Shown: one piece after another, positions 35,472-48,719 of the stretch
How the letters are laid out: each line of letters begins with the position of its first letter
Position numbering within the stretch: the first letter of the stretch is position 1
From: Stenocarpella maydis
Taxonomy: Eukaryota > Ascomycota > Sordariomycetes > Diaporthales > Diaporthaceae
Direction of reading: 5' to 3'
NCBI GenBank assembly: GCA_002270565.1
Contig: NQMI01000109.1
Span: 1 to 64,000 of the forward strand
Length of the DNA: 64,000 bases
Translations under genes and position numbers: made by a program
Notes under the pieces: generated by a model
Databases searched by the model: none
Told to the model about the DNA's origin: nothing
The model's input: the letters and a program-made list of their open reading frames with translations, nothing else

Positions 35472-36042
35472 TGATGAATTTGTGCTATAAAATAGCATTC
35501 AGTTCAGCGTGTGTTTCGGCAGGGTCGCAGTGTGGTGCCCTGAGGCGAATTCGGACAATTGACAGTGGTCTGGACAACTTTGTATTGAATTAAGTTGGGC
35601 TTCTGTAAGCCCTCCTTATATACCCTCCGACGTCGTCTCACCCCTGGGCACGCTGCGGTAGGCTCTGGTGCAAATTTGCAAATGCCGGAAAATTCGCCCT
35701 TCCAACACACCATCTTTGGTTCCAAGCAACTAGCCAACCATAGCCCTAGCAATGCCCAAATCAAGTACATATAAACTTCAGAAATCAAGCTATCCAATGC
35801 ACTAAGTTATATACTTTTTGGGTAAGAAATAAGGGTAATGCAGAGGTCTAAATTAAGGTGCAAATGCAGGCTAAAATAATCGACTCACGGCCACCAAACT
35901 CATCTTGCGTCACGCACGCACTGGGCGTACTTAGCGAAAATCGCCTGACTCGCAAGTCTAGGGTAACTCCTTACTAAAAAGTCCAGGGTAACTCCTTGCA
36001 CGAAGTCTAGGGTAACTCCTTGCTGAGCGGTTCCGTTTAACA
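35472..36042 (-). mobile_element. LTR-like element, family A, copy 5
   Basis: 571 bp in the pol region of the Gypsy element, the third level of nesting. Three tandem units, no 19-bp segment (as copy 2), intact frame of about 97 codons. Flanks TATTC and GGTTT show no duplication. GC content is clearly higher than in the surrounding DNA. Confidence 0.78.
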
Positions 36043-37781
36043 GGTTTTATAATAGGTCTGAAGTAGAACCTTGTATGAAAGAAAGATTAGCTAGCTTTTT
36101 CTTAAAAGTAAATATAGTAAGCATACTAAAAATATAAGATCTATAAGATATTAGTATACTTGGGGTATTATAGCTAGAGATAGGCCTTGTCCCTAGTTTC
36201 TTTAATAGGAGTCTGGTATAGTTCCTTTATAGCCCGTGCTAGAGGTATCCCTATAATAGTAATTCTAGTTATATTGGTATTAAGTATAATAGATTAGCAT
36301 TTTCCTGGGTGTTTTTTGGGATTTTTATTAAGGTTTCTATATTCATTATTTTCTTATATAAGGTCTTTATTATTTCTTTAGCTATTATTTCTAGTGTTTA
36401 AGCAGTTTGAGTTACTATTATTTATTATTATTCTATATAGTAGTCCTTATCTTCTTATGGCTAACTATCTTTCCTACTAAGGTTATTTAGGGAACTATCT
36501 AGACGCTTCTTTCTTTAAAAGGTGTAATAAACACTAGTTATTAACGCAAGAGGTCTAATTAAGAGCTCTATACTTAGGGCTAGTATCTGCTACTTTCTTA
36601 AAAATAAGTAGTTAGTTATCTAAATATTTAGGTTTATCTTTATTAGGGTGGATTAGATATTCTATATGGAGGCTAGGTTAATAAATATAAGATATCTTGC
36701 CTTTTAGGTATATTAAGCATTCTTTATTATATAAATAGCTATATTATTCATGCTATTTATAATATATAGTTATATTAACCTATTCTTATCCTTCTAGGAT
36801 GGGTCTCTATTATTGCTGTCTGAGTTAGCAGCATTTCTTAGAGAAGTATTTTTACTTTCTATAATTATAATACTTCTAATCATTATTACGGCATCATTAT
36901 GCTGCATTAAGTTTTATAGGTCCTAAATGGGTACTATAGTTAGTTCCTTATTATTATTGCTAATTGCTATAGAAGTTACCCTTATAGTAGTATTTCTTAC
37001 CATTATTAGGATAATATTAAGGCTTCTATTAATTATTAAGATTCCTATACTAATGCTTCTATCATTATTTAAATAGTTAGTTATTAATATATATAGCTAT
37101 AGTAATATATTTTATAAATTTATTATACCTATTTACTTTACAAAGCTTATCTTTAATATCTTCTTTAAGTCCTTTATAGAACTAGCGTATAAGTGCTTTA
37201 TCTCCCTAATTAGTATGGGTAGTAAGTTGTTTAAAGTAGTTAATATATTTAGAAGCTAAGCCTTCCTATTTAAGCTATATACGTTATTATTTAGCAGTTT
37301 ATTCTTTATCTAGATTACTAGAAATATCCTTTAAGGCTTATTTAAAGTTATTATATTTCCTAAAGATAACTTTAGTATTATTATCATAATTCATTTTATT
37401 ATTCGCTAAATAATTTTTAAGGTAAGTTTAAACTAAGTAAGAGTATTTCCATTTAGTTAATATCTTATAAAGATAATCTTATTATAATTAAATCTAAACT
37501 AAAGCTTATAATATTAGAAGTAAGCGCAATATTAAGTAAGAAATCCCTTAAGGGTTCCCTTATCTCCCTTATAGGGGCCAGGCTTATCCATCTTATAAGC
37601 TTTAGCTTACTAAATTATATAGAGACAGTTGATTTTCTGCTAGAGGAGTCCAATTTACAAGGCTATCTCCTAGGTACTTATAGCCTAGGCTTATTTATTA
37701 TTAGAGGAGGTAGTTAATATTATATCTTTATATTACTTAGTTAGTTATATATATAGCTATTCTAAATAAGAGTCATTAAAA

Positions 37782-38351
37782 TATTATAATTATATTATAC
37801 CTTTATAAAGTTTCATAGGTAACCTATAGGGTTTATATTAGTAGAGCGATATAAAGGTAGTATATGATTGAATTACAGTATATAAAGATATTATTCATAA
37901 AGAGGGTATAATTACAAGCTATAAGGCTATCTAGTGGGTAAGACTAAATACTTAGATGAATAACTAAAGAGTCTGTTCTATAAAAGCTATCTACTATAGT
38001 AATAATTATGTCCTTATATACTCTAACTCTTTAGTAGCTCGACAGGATTAATAGCGAGCCTATTGATCTGTTTTGGATATTGCTTAACTGGATTGATATT
38101 AAGCCCATTAATCTATTCTAGATATTACTCAACCAGATTAATATCAAGCCCATCAATCCATCCTATATATTGCTTGACTGGATTGATATTAAGCCCATTG
38201 ATCCATCCCTGGGGTGGGTCTTCAACCCTAACCCTAATTTCCGCATAACTTATATCCTTTTTAGTCATTTGTTTGCGCCGTGGTATCCTATCCAGGTTAT
38301 ATGGGTTCCTCAAAACGGGTCCTTCTGGTGCCGGCGTGTTGGTTCATAACA
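37782..38351 (-). repeat. 5' LTR of the Gypsy element
   Basis: 570 bp. The half next to 38351 (TGTTATGAACCAACACG in element orientation) is less mutated than the other. Contains AACCCTAACCCTAA at about 38225. Confidence 0.85.
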
Positions 38352-39637
38352 TCTTATTACTTGGAACTTTGATTGAGGAGGAATCAGTATGTTGAAGCAT
38401 TAAGGATTCAGGCAGCTATAAAGGTGAATATCGGGTCTTAGTTTGACCTCCTTAAGCTGCCTATTATGAAGTTAATTAAACCGGGCAACTACTAAAATGC
38501 TGATGAGGGCGGGATTATAGAGGGTTGCTTGGAAGAAGCCCTTATCTTTGGTTATTTAAAGGGCAGCCTAATTGCCCAATTAGACTATAATTCCCGGGCG
38601 TGGACCTCCTTCCTCGAGTATATTAATGCCTTAAGTAGGGTACTAGTCCTATTAATTATTTTTAAAGAGAAAAGTATTTAGTAGTAGTGGTTTCTAATTA
38701 CTCCTAAAGATTTAGAATGTTAGCAATTTATAGTAATGAAGAAGGGGTGAATAGAGAAAGTAATTGCTATTAAGTGGTTAAGGAAGATCTTTATATCTTA
38801 GACAGCCCTAATTAATCTAAATGAGTAGCATTTATTAGTAATTAATGGGCACTATACTTATATTACTATTAATTTTATATAGGAATGCTTTGAGAATTAT
38901 ATATATATTGTTTTCTTGCTAGCATATATAACTTATATTTGCAATCTCTTAATATTGCTATAGTTAGCCTACTTAAGCAGGAATTCTAGAGGAAATTATA
39001 TCTCCTTAAATAATATAATACCTCTATAGTTATAGTAAAGTAATAATTTCTTTATTGCTATTAGCAAGCATTCAAAGAGGCATTTATAGCTTTAAATATT
39101 TATTCTGGGTGGAGGGTAATAGTGTTATAGCTGGTTAATTAGGTGAGAGGGCTCTTAAGTAACTTCATTCTTAAAAATTGCTAAATAAAGGAAAGATCTT
39201 AAGATTTTAGTGCTGGGAATAGCTTTATTAATGAAAATGGAGCACTATACTCCTTTTCCTAGCCCTAAGAGCCCATTTTTTAGATGCCTAGGTAATTATA
39301 AGAGTTAAGGTTATTGCTCTATATTTATACTTATAAGAAATACTTAAGCCCTATATAATAATACCTTTTTAGAAAAGTTATTAAAGGGTATAATTAGAAA
39401 GAGTTTAACTTAATGATATCCTTAAGAAAAAATAAGGAGCTTATAAGTTAAATTAAGGCTAATAGGATGCTTTAAAAGAGGAAGGCTAAAATTAACCCAA
39501 ATGCGGCTTTTACTAATATTAAGGCTATTCAGAAGGCTAAAATTAAAGCTGGGGAGATATCGCCTGGTAGTAAGGCTTCTAATGATTCCTTAATACTAAT
39601 GGAAGAGGGATCGGTTAATGTAGTGGCGGGCAATTGA
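38352..39637 (+). pseudogene. Fot1-like transposase, C-terminal part
   Basis: The frame continues across the TCTTA duplication: LRRNQYVEALRIQAAIK, FDLLKLPIMKLIKPGNY, NADEGGIIEG, then a DDE-domain core LLVINGHYTYITINF (Asp to Asn-type change in the usual DGH motif) and FLLAYITYI. It ends with a helical tail and SSNDSL-like acidic residues, stop at 39635-39637. About twenty stops interrupt it. Confidence 0.7.
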
Positions 39638-39711
39638 AGTTGGGAATAGTGGCATAGTTGTGGTTTGGGGTGGTTGAAATGGGGGGGGGCCGAAATGGGG
39701 GTCCACGATGT

Positions 39712-40970
39712 TAGAACTCTGCACATGTATGCAAGGGGTGCGAGGAATAATTCATATTCATGACGTATTCATGTCTCTGTGGTCAAAGAGGAATTTAATG
39801 CCAAGCGATATAGTTAAGGGGTCCACATTACATGCTGCCATGAAAGCGCACACCTATGTGGATGAGAACAATAACTTGGGGTGGGTGGCCGTAGCTACTC
39901 TGGGAAGGCTTGGAAGGAAACATCACGATTGATCAAATGCAGTGTAGAGTTTCGGAGACAAGAATTTGATTCTCAATGCTTCCCTTTAATTGACTCCCAT
40001 AACAACAACCTGGCGGTATAGTTATTCTACCGCGGATATCTCCTGCGCGTCAAGTCACTCATTCCCGATGTACTGGCCACGACTTGGTGTTTCCATCGCA
40101 CTTGACAGAGTAGTATCCGCCCTTCTACCATTTGAGGGTTCCGTCGCACTTGACGCAGTAGTTGCCCTTGTAATCCCCGTGTGTTGGGCAAGTTCCCGGC
40201 ATTGTGTCGGCTGAGTTGGAGGTCGTGTTTCTTGTAGTGGTGGTGTTGACTTGGTGGTCTTGGCTTGGAGAAATCGGCTCTTTGAGACGTGTTCAAGTTG
40301 GCTGGGAATTGATCCAGACTGGAACGAGTCGTTTGATTGCTTGAGGCTGTTTCTGTTCTCGATTGGTTCTGATGTGGAGGTCTTTTGCTTGATGTCTTGA
40401 ATGATTTCGAGGAGAATAGTGCTCGAAGGGCAGGAATTCCCCCATATTTATATGTTTTTATTCTTGAGGGACAAGTGGCTTCCTCAATCTCCTCGAATCC
40501 ATGTTTAGCCGAATGACTTACAAGTTGGAAGCAGTGAGTCGTTATGGATAGTTGCAGGCCCACCTTGGGGCGGGTGCGGAACGTACACAGTCAGTATCAC
40601 GGGCTTGCAAGGCAAGGACTCTGCAGACCGCACGATAATTGAGGTATATTTGGCCCCTTTTACTCGCAAAGCCGTATGTATCACTTTGATATTATGACCG
40701 TCTCCATAGCTCCGAACTTGGTAGGATGGCGTGTAGTTCGTTTTGAGCTTTGGAAAACTGAAAGCATTGAAGGCGCTGATTCACGCAGTCGTCAGTGAGT
40801 TCCAGTCATACTCTCCGGGGCCCAAGGAATGAACTAGACAAGGTATCAAAGCCTGCAATGCCAGAGGATCACCGCCTTGTTGACGGGGTTTGGCCTCTTG
40901 ACGGCTGAGACGAGCCTAAGGGTTGGGATCGGTGCTGACTTACATCACCTAAACTCAATAATGCTCGGAT
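39712..40970. other. Intergenic DNA right of the nested transposons
   Basis: Unique sequence between the Fot1-like element and the next repeat block. Contains the small cysteine motif ORF listed separately. The 178-codon reverse frame 40027-40563 is in a different phase from that motif and is Ser/Thr/Gln-rich; I do not accept it. Confidence 0.45.
40059..40202 (-). other. Possible microprotein with repeated CVKCDG motif, interrupted
   Basis: From ATG at 40202 the frame reads MPGTCPTHGDYKGNYCVKC followed by DGTLKW and a TAG at 40125-40127; in the same frame it continues KGGYYSVKCDGNTKSW up to TGA at 40059. The unit Y-x(0,1)-[CS]-V-K-C-D-G occurs twice, also at DNA level, and the first unit has a Cys pair spaced like a zinc ribbon. 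It could be a 25-residue peptide or a nonsense-mutated gene of about 47 residues. No relative is recognised. Confidence 0.3.
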
Positions 40971-41100
40971 TGCTAATAGTAGAATGAATCATATACTAAT
41001 ACCAGAGTTATAACTATATATCTACTATAGACCAGTTATATTCTTCAACTTCCTCTTCTTAGTTAGAATAAATAATATTTACTCCCAAGGAATATAAAAT

Positions 41101-41310
41101 AACGTAGGGTACCCAGGAAGTAGCTAGGACCAAGACGTGGCCACCCTGCTTTCCCATATAAAAAACATCCGTACACACCCTGCTAAACCCTCAAACTAGG
41201 CCCAAAATAAACGTAAATTTCAGGGCTTAATTGTAACTATATAAATAAGTTAGGGTTTCTTTTTCAGAATTTCCGGAGTTTTTACTTAATTATTCAAAAA
41301 ATTCGATTTT
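41101..41310. repeat. Repeat family R3 copy 2
   Basis: Matches 15206-15440 (AGTAGCTAGGACCA, CATATAAAAAAC, CCCAAAATAAACG). Less AT-rich than copy 1. Adjacent to the left LTR-like repeat of the next element. The DNA 40971-41100 before it is AT-rich and featureless. Confidence 0.5.
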
Positions 41311-44300
41311 AGTATGACGATCACGGCTGGTTCTTAGCTAATAAACCTAGTAAGCGGGTTTATATTTCAGGGGCGTTTAAGGTAGAATCATTCTAAGTAA
41401 TATAATAATAGTAATCAAAAGCCATCAAAGCTATTCTTAGGTAAACACTTAGATTAACTACTAAAGAGCTATTCTAAGCTATATTATCTAGTAGTAATAA
41501 TTATAAGTCTATATAGTTTATCTTTTTAGCCCTAGAGCAATAGGAACATTACTCCCTATAGTTTACTTAAAGCATTACTTACTAGGAGTAATAAGATTGA
41601 TAAAGCATTTGGATTATTTAGAGTAATAGTATTATTCTAACTACCTTAATTATTATTTCATTTTATTATATAAGTTTGCTAAATTATACCCCTTCCTACT
41701 AGCTTATCTAGCTAGCTATTAAGGTTTTATTTATACCTTTAAGGGATTAATAATCCATCCCTAATTCTATTCCTATTATACTTATAATATTATTCCCTTT
41801 CTTTATTATTTTTTTTCCTTAAAAAGTCTGTTTAGTATATTTTCTCTTTTCTTTATTATTTACCGTTCTGTATATAAACTTCTTCCTAACTTATTACTAT
41901 ATATAAAGAAGCTATATTTTAAGAATTTAAATAAGCAGGATTATCTTTTTTTTTTAAATTAAATCTCTTAGTTATAAAATTATACCTTATATACCTTATA
42001 AGAAGAAAGAATACTTTTATTAAATAATGAAGGGGTATTATATTATTCTACATATATTAGATATAATAAGAAGTATAATAGCTCTAGGATTCCTATAAGT
42101 ACCTATAAGTCCTTTTTAATATAGTATAAGTATTTTTCTATTAAATTTCATTTTAAAGTTTCCTATATATTTACTAAAGAAAAGAAGCTTTATACTTAGG
42201 AGTTTAAAGCTTAAGAAGCTCTTTATAAGGCCTATTATTAAAAAGAAATAATAGCTTAATTAGAATAGTTATATTTATAATAAGAGTCTTTAATATATTA
42301 TAATAGTAGGTTAGTAAATATTACTTTAAAAGTTTTAAATAAATCCAATAAAGCTAAATATTTCAATTATATAAATAATATTAGTTTCTTTGTAACTAAG
42401 GAGTTTAAAGTAGCCTTTAAAGTTTAATAAAGTATTAATTTTAATATTATAAAATAGGGTACTAAAATAAAGAGTACTAATATAGAACTTTTTAATTAGC
42501 TATCTATAGTATACTTAGAGTACCTTTAAATATATTACTAAATTCTTAAAAGGTTCTTATAAGTTATCTCTAGACTTATATTCGTTTTATTCAATTAAAT
42601 ATTTTATAATATTACTATACTTTGTATAGTTTAGGACTTTCTTTACTTTATATCCTAGTTTATAATTATTAAGTTTACTTTTATTAATAATTTATCTAAT
42701 TTAGATATTAGGTCTAATATAGAGATATAAAACCTAGGTAGAATTTTATTCCTTTAGGTAATATAAGTTTATGATTAGCTCTTACTATTTAGTCTTTTAA
42801 CTTAAAATAATCTAAATTTCTTAAAATTAAGTTTATTCTTACCTTTAAATAAAAATAATATGAAGTAGATAAACCATATATCCCTTCCTAAAGGTTAGTC
42901 CCTTTAACTGTTTGTGGTTTACATATTTTACTATTTATTTTCATATAAATTATAAGTCTAAATAAAATTATTTCTAGATTTCTCTAATTTTATTTATATA
43001 TTTATAATTTCAAATACTTCAGTTCTCTTAATAGGATATTTAATAGCTTTTAAATTAGATTTATAGTTAGTATAAAATAGTAATATATTAAGTATATAAG
43101 TAATAGCAGCTATATTTAGTTGTCTTACTAATAGTTAATATGGTAATATAAATACTATTGTAAAATCTAATTAAGGCATTCTATTGAATTTATCTATCTA
43201 TAAGTATACTATAATTAATAGCTTATATTTAGCTTTTAGTTATCTTATTAAAGAGGATTAGAAGTTTAATATAAATAGCTTATCTTTATTAGATATAATT
43301 TCCTTAAGTAGTTTATATTAACTAATAATAATCCTTAGGAAGGTATAAGGAAGTTCTTCAACTATACTTACTTTTTTATAACGTATAAAGTAAGTATATC
43401 TTATGAATCTATCTATTATAATCAAATTCTCATTATATTTAACCTTAATTATTAATTTAATTAATAAAAGGAGTTAAATTATAAAATCTAGACTAATTAA
43501 GTTTTATAATATTTTAAATATTAATAATAATTATAATAACCTATATAGCCTGTATTTATTTATCCTACTTTTAAATATAAATAATGTATTTATTAACAAC
43601 TTTTATAATAATATCTCTTATATTTGGAAAGTTCTAATATTACCTAAATTATAAGTATATTACTTATTTATCTTAATATTTATATATTAATGCTTTATGA
43701 AGTTTTTTAATAACTTCCTTCTGAAGAGCTAAAGATAAATAATTCTTACTTTTATGGTGCTAAATTCCTGTAATATCTTATAACTAAGATTTCTTTAGTT
43801 TCAAGATATTTATATAATGCTACTTAACTTTTTATATGAAGTTCTTTTAAGGTAATACTTTATAGGTAATTATAAATTACTATTTAGTAATTTTTAAACT
43901 TTTATTTAAACTAATTCATAATAAATTATATTTTAAATAGTACTTCTTAAATATATTTATTTATTTATATTTCAATTTATTCTAATAAATAAATTCAATA
44001 TTAAATTGGAATATATATTCTAACTATTAGATTCATTATTTATTAAGCCTTTGAATAATAATACAGTATATTAAGTTCTTATAATTTCTATACACCTTAA
44101 TTAAATATTTCATACGATTTAAAAAGTATTCTTATTATTAAAATTCTTTGATAATTACTATAAAGTCTTTATTATATATTAGGTAGTTAAATTTAAATTT
44201 ATTAAGAATTTTAGAAAACATAGTAATAAAGTAGTATTTCCCTTATTTATCACTTTCTTTTATTTCCCCCTTAATAGTATAGTAAAGTTTAAAAAATAGA

Positions 44301-47300
44301 TTCTAATTTTAAATTCTTTTTCTTGGTTTACTTTTATAAAAATTAATTTTAAAAGAACTTATACTTTAATTTTATTAAATGATATTTATTTTATATCTCC
44401 TTATAGAAATAGTTTATTCTTCTTTATAATGTTTATAAGAGGTTTTAAGATTTCCCTTTGGTTTTTAATAAATTATTAGTAAAATGTAACATATTCTTAA
44501 AATCCTTATATATTCTTAATATTAATTAGAGTAAGCTAATCCTTAGTTTTGATATTTTTGGAGTTTTATATTCAGGTCTCTGTTAATTAAATAATATATT
44601 TAAAATAGTTAACCTTTCATATATAAAACTGATATTTTTCTATCTATATCAATAAGTTAGCTTCTTAAAGCTTCTAAAATATTTCTTTAATATATTCCTT
44701 ACCTATCTTAATATTTTTTAGAGAATATAAGAATATTATTAAGATATATAATAATGAAGTAATTAAAATACCTACTAAGAATCAAGTTAATTATTTCTTA
44801 AAATAGTATTAAGATGTTAATAAGCTTGAATAATGTAACTAATATTTTAAACTATTTAAAATATATCTTAAAATATTATTTTTTATTCTTTTTCTTCTTT
44901 ATTTTGAATAAAGTTATATTCATATTTTAAACTAAGTATTATAACCTGTTATACTCCCTTAATACTATCTTGTGGCTCTTTAATAAGTAATAAGGGGTAA
45001 TAGGTTTTAATTATAATATTATTTATTTATTAGTAGTTAATAAAAAGTTATAACTTATTATTTTTATTAAGTATAAACAGGATTAGATATTCTATGGGTA
45101 ATTTTAACGTTATATATATTCATTCTTAAGGTTTTTATTAAAGTACTTATAAAGTACTTTTAATTATTCTTTATTAAGTTTATAGATCTTATAAAACTTA
45201 AGTATAAGTTAAATTATCTTTATATATAAAGGCTAGTATTACTATTTTACTTATTATAAGGTTCCTTTTAAAGATTTAATATTTATTTTTAGGATATCTT
45301 ATACTAATTCTTCTTATTAATAGCTACTTAGATTTCCTATATTTATTACTATTTAATCTATAGTAGTATTACCTTTCTAATCCATAGTAGATCATTATCT
45401 TAATATATATCTTCATTATATATTATACTTAGCTTTATCTTTTTATTAATTTATACTAGATTGCCTTTAAAGTGCTATACTTCATTAGCTTTACTCACCA
45501 ATAAGTTTATTTAAGTATAGGCTTTACTACTATCTTTAGTGATCAAACCTTATCTTATCTCATTATCTATCCATTCTTTAANNNNNNNNNNNNNNNNNNN
45601 NNNNNNNNNNNNNNNNNNNNNNNNNNNNNNNNNNNNNNNNNNNNNNNNNNNNNNNNNNNNNNNNNNNNNNNNNNNNNNNNNNNNNNNNNNNNNNNNNNNN
45701 NNNNNNNNNNNNNNNNNNNNNNNNNNNNNNNNNNNNNNNNNNNNNNNNNNNNNNNNNNNNNNNNNNNNNNNNNNNNNNNNNNNNNNNNNNNNNNNNNNNN
45801 NNNNNNNNNNNNNNNNNNNNNNNNNNNNNNNNNNNNNNNNNNNNNNNNNNNNNNNNNNNNNNNNNNNNNNNNNNNNNNNNNNNNNNNNNNNNNNNNNNNN
45901 NNNNNNNNNNNNNNNNNNNNNNNNNNNNNNNNNNNNNNNNNNNNNNNNNNNNNNNNNNNNNNNNNNNNNNNNNNNNNNNNNNNNNNNNNNNNNNNNNNNN
46001 NNNNNNNNNNNNNNNNNNNNNNNNNNNNNNNNNNNNNNNNNNNNNNNNNNNNNNNNNNNNNNNNNNNNNNNNNNNNNNNNNNNNNNNNNNNNNNNNNNNN
46101 NNNNNNNNNNNNNNNNNNNNNNNNNNNNNNNNNNNNNNNNNACAGGTATTATTTATTATCTTATCTTTAATAAGAATTTTCGTAATCCTTTAAATAGCTA
46201 TTTTTATATGTTCATACTACTTATAATGCTATTACTACTAATATAAGGTCTTTTATTACTATATCCTTATTATTTAATGGTAAGAGTATATTTATTTAGT
46301 ATTCTCTTAAATACTAGTTTTAAATCTTTTATTTAATATATACTTAATAAATATATGAAATATTTGATTTATATACTTCTAGGATCTATATTTAAGTTGA
46401 AAGATAATTAGAATGTAATGTTAATATAATATAATTTTATTTTAAAATATAATTAGTAATATTTTAATGCTTTAATTTATCTTATTTATAAATCTTAAAT
46501 ATTTATATTATATTATATTATTATAAAACGAAGTTGTCCTTAATATTATTAATATAATATATCTTATATGCATTAAAAATATATAATATTTATAAGGCTT
46601 TATAATATCTTTAATATTATTATCATATTTTAGGGTTATGTAGAGAGAAATTTACTAAAGATAAGGCTATTATAGCTTCTTAAATTATTATATTTTTATT
46701 GTTTTTTAAAAGTATTATTTGTATAATGCTAATATTTAAATATTATTAATAGTATCTTACTTATTCATTTCTAAGGATTTTAATTTATTAGTACTAAGAG
46801 TACTACTTAATCAGTATTAGTTTTAGGTACTTTAAGGAATTATCTTAAGGCCTCTTTATATAAAAGATATATAGGGTAATAAATTATAAAATAAGCTATA
46901 TAATTTACTTTAATATAGGTTTTAAGCTTAATCTTAATAGTAAGAAGTATAAGCTTCTAGTTATGCTTCTTTTTATTATAATAATTTATATATAAAGTAG
47001 CCTTTCTTACTATAATTAGAATACTTAGTACTCTTTTTATTTCTTTTTAGTTATTATTGACCTATATTAAGCTTTATAAACTCTATATATTATCTCAAAA
47101 CTAGAAATTCAAGCTAGTAATATTATCTACTATTAGCTTTATATTAAAAGTTATTAAAATTATTACCCTTCTTTTTTATATACTCTTTATATAAGAAGTT
47201 ATTAATTTTAATACCTACTTTAACACATTATAAGAAGATGTTAAATTAATTATATACAGCGAGTATATCTTTAAACTTACTTTAAAATGTATTATAAAAT

Positions 47301-48198
47301 ATAAAGATGTAAATATTTCTTATATAATTAATTTATATATAAATATATTTAAATTTTATTATATATATTAAAGTAGCTCTCTTTTATTTAAGCTTTATAA
47401 GTTTTTATTTAGCTTATTACTTTTTATTTGAATCTTAACGTTATTTGGGTAGCTTTATTAAAGATCTCTTAGGTTTTATATTTATATTATATAAAGTCTT
47501 TATTTTTAAATAGTAATTAAGATACGGTTTAAATTATATAACGGCTTATCTCTTTAGGTAGGATATTATATATATGATTCATCTTTTATTAGAGAGAATA
47601 TTTAGTTTATAGAATTAATAATAGGCTTTAACTTAAATTAAATAGACTTAGAGTTATCTTAAGGTTCTATTATAAAATATAGGAGTACTAAGCTTTATAT
47701 ACTTTCTAGCTTAAATAAGTATATTAATAATATTAGTAGGTACTTATAAGGTATAGCTTTCTTATTAAAGTTTTTTTATTTTTTTTATTTTATTAAGTTT
47801 AATTATTTTTGATATATAAAAATAGTTTGTTTTAGTAAGTATCTCTTAATCCTTTTATGGAATAATAAATATATATTTAATATTAGCTATTTTTTATTAG
47901 GAATTGAATTTAGGATTACCATTATTATTATTAAATTTGGAGTTTATAAAAGTAGTTAAAATACAATACTTATAGCTAGTTCTTAGCTAATAAATCTATT
48001 AACTAGGTTGATATTTAAGGGATATTTAAGGTAAACTTATTCTAAATAATGTAATAATAATAATTAAAAGCTATTAAAGCTATTTTTAAATAAATACTTA
48101 AATTAACTATTAAAAAGGTATCCTAAGCTATATTATTTAGTAGTAATACGTATAAGTTTATGTCGTTTATTTCTTTAGCTTAAAGTAATAGGAGTATT
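41310..48198 (-). mobile_element. Second decayed Gypsy-type retrotransposon
   Basis: Direct repeats of about 245 bp (about 41310-41560 and 47955-48198, sharing TTCTTAGCTAATAAA and TATTATTTAGTAGTAAT-type words) look like LTRs around a 6.4-kb internal region read to the left. A reverse transcriptase active-site box reads YLNN-ILIFSKN on the minus strand at 44735-44746, with the two catalytic Asp codons mutated to Asn by G to A. The rest is too AT-rich to read. Borders are approximate, and an assembly gap lies inside. Confidence 0.65.
45582..46141. other. Assembly gap of 560 N
   Basis: Undetermined bases within the second Gypsy element. The gap may hide a collapsed repeat; its true length is unknown. 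Confidence 0.98.
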
Positions 48199-48719
48199 TG
48201 TTATGAACCCACACCCATCAACCACTGACTACTGCAAAAGACAGCCCTCGCAAATCACGAGTTAGCCCCAAAGCACTACCCCGCCTGGTTCGTTAGTAAT
48301 AGGTTACCTCACCAGGGTTAGGGTTAGGGACCCACACATTATAATGAAGCTATATAATGAACTCTGGTCTTTATGGCTGAAATAAGGGAAATAACTAATA
48401 GGAAACTAGTTATGATGAGGATGGCTAAGGCTAGTAATTAGTTAACTCCTTAAGAAAATACGCTAATACCAGTCGCCCTATTTAATTAACACCCTGAATA
48501 CTAGTTACGCTTAAAAACTACCTAAATGGATACCAGTGTTTATACCCCATGCCCTAATGGGTACTAGTTATAAGAAAACAAGATTAGGATGCTACAGCAT
48601 GACTAGTAGACTAGGAAGCAGCTAGAAACTAGGACCAGTTAGATAATATTAATATAAATTTCATTCCCAGTAATAAGAATTAGGCACTAGACGAGTTACC
48701 CATAAGCATACCCCCTTCA

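Larger units (their letters stand above)
30731..38351 (-). mobile_element. Full-length chromodomain Gypsy LTR retrotransposon, RIP-decayed
   Basis: Two 570-bp LTRs (30731-31300 and 37782-38351) bound a 6.5-kb internal region transcribed to the left. The flanking pentamer TCTTA is present on both sides (30726-30730 and 38352-38356), so borders are exact. In element order: leader TTTTAATGACTC, gag (about 37700-36100), protease/reverse transcriptase with the YLDD box now reading YLNN (34318-34329), RNase H and integrase, chromodomain (about 32340-32200), a reverse-strand frame (31340-32000), and a polypurine tract at 31301-31313. Every coding part is full of stops. A family A element sits at 35472-36042. 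Confidence 0.9.
30239..39711 (+). mobile_element. Fot1/pogo-like DNA transposon interrupted by a Gypsy element
   Basis: Terminal inverted repeats start ACATCGTGGACCCCCATTTC at 30239 and end with its complement at 39711, and each end is flanked by TA (30237-30238, 39712-39713), the target duplication of the Tc1/mariner superfamily. Without the inserted retroelement (30731-38351) and one copy of its 5-bp duplication the element would be about 1.85 kb, normal for Fot1. Its transposase has many stops. Confidence 0.88.

Noticed and set aside
45539..46246. 235-codon frame across the gap
   Set aside because: Mostly N; only about 30 real codons in AT-rich decayed DNA.
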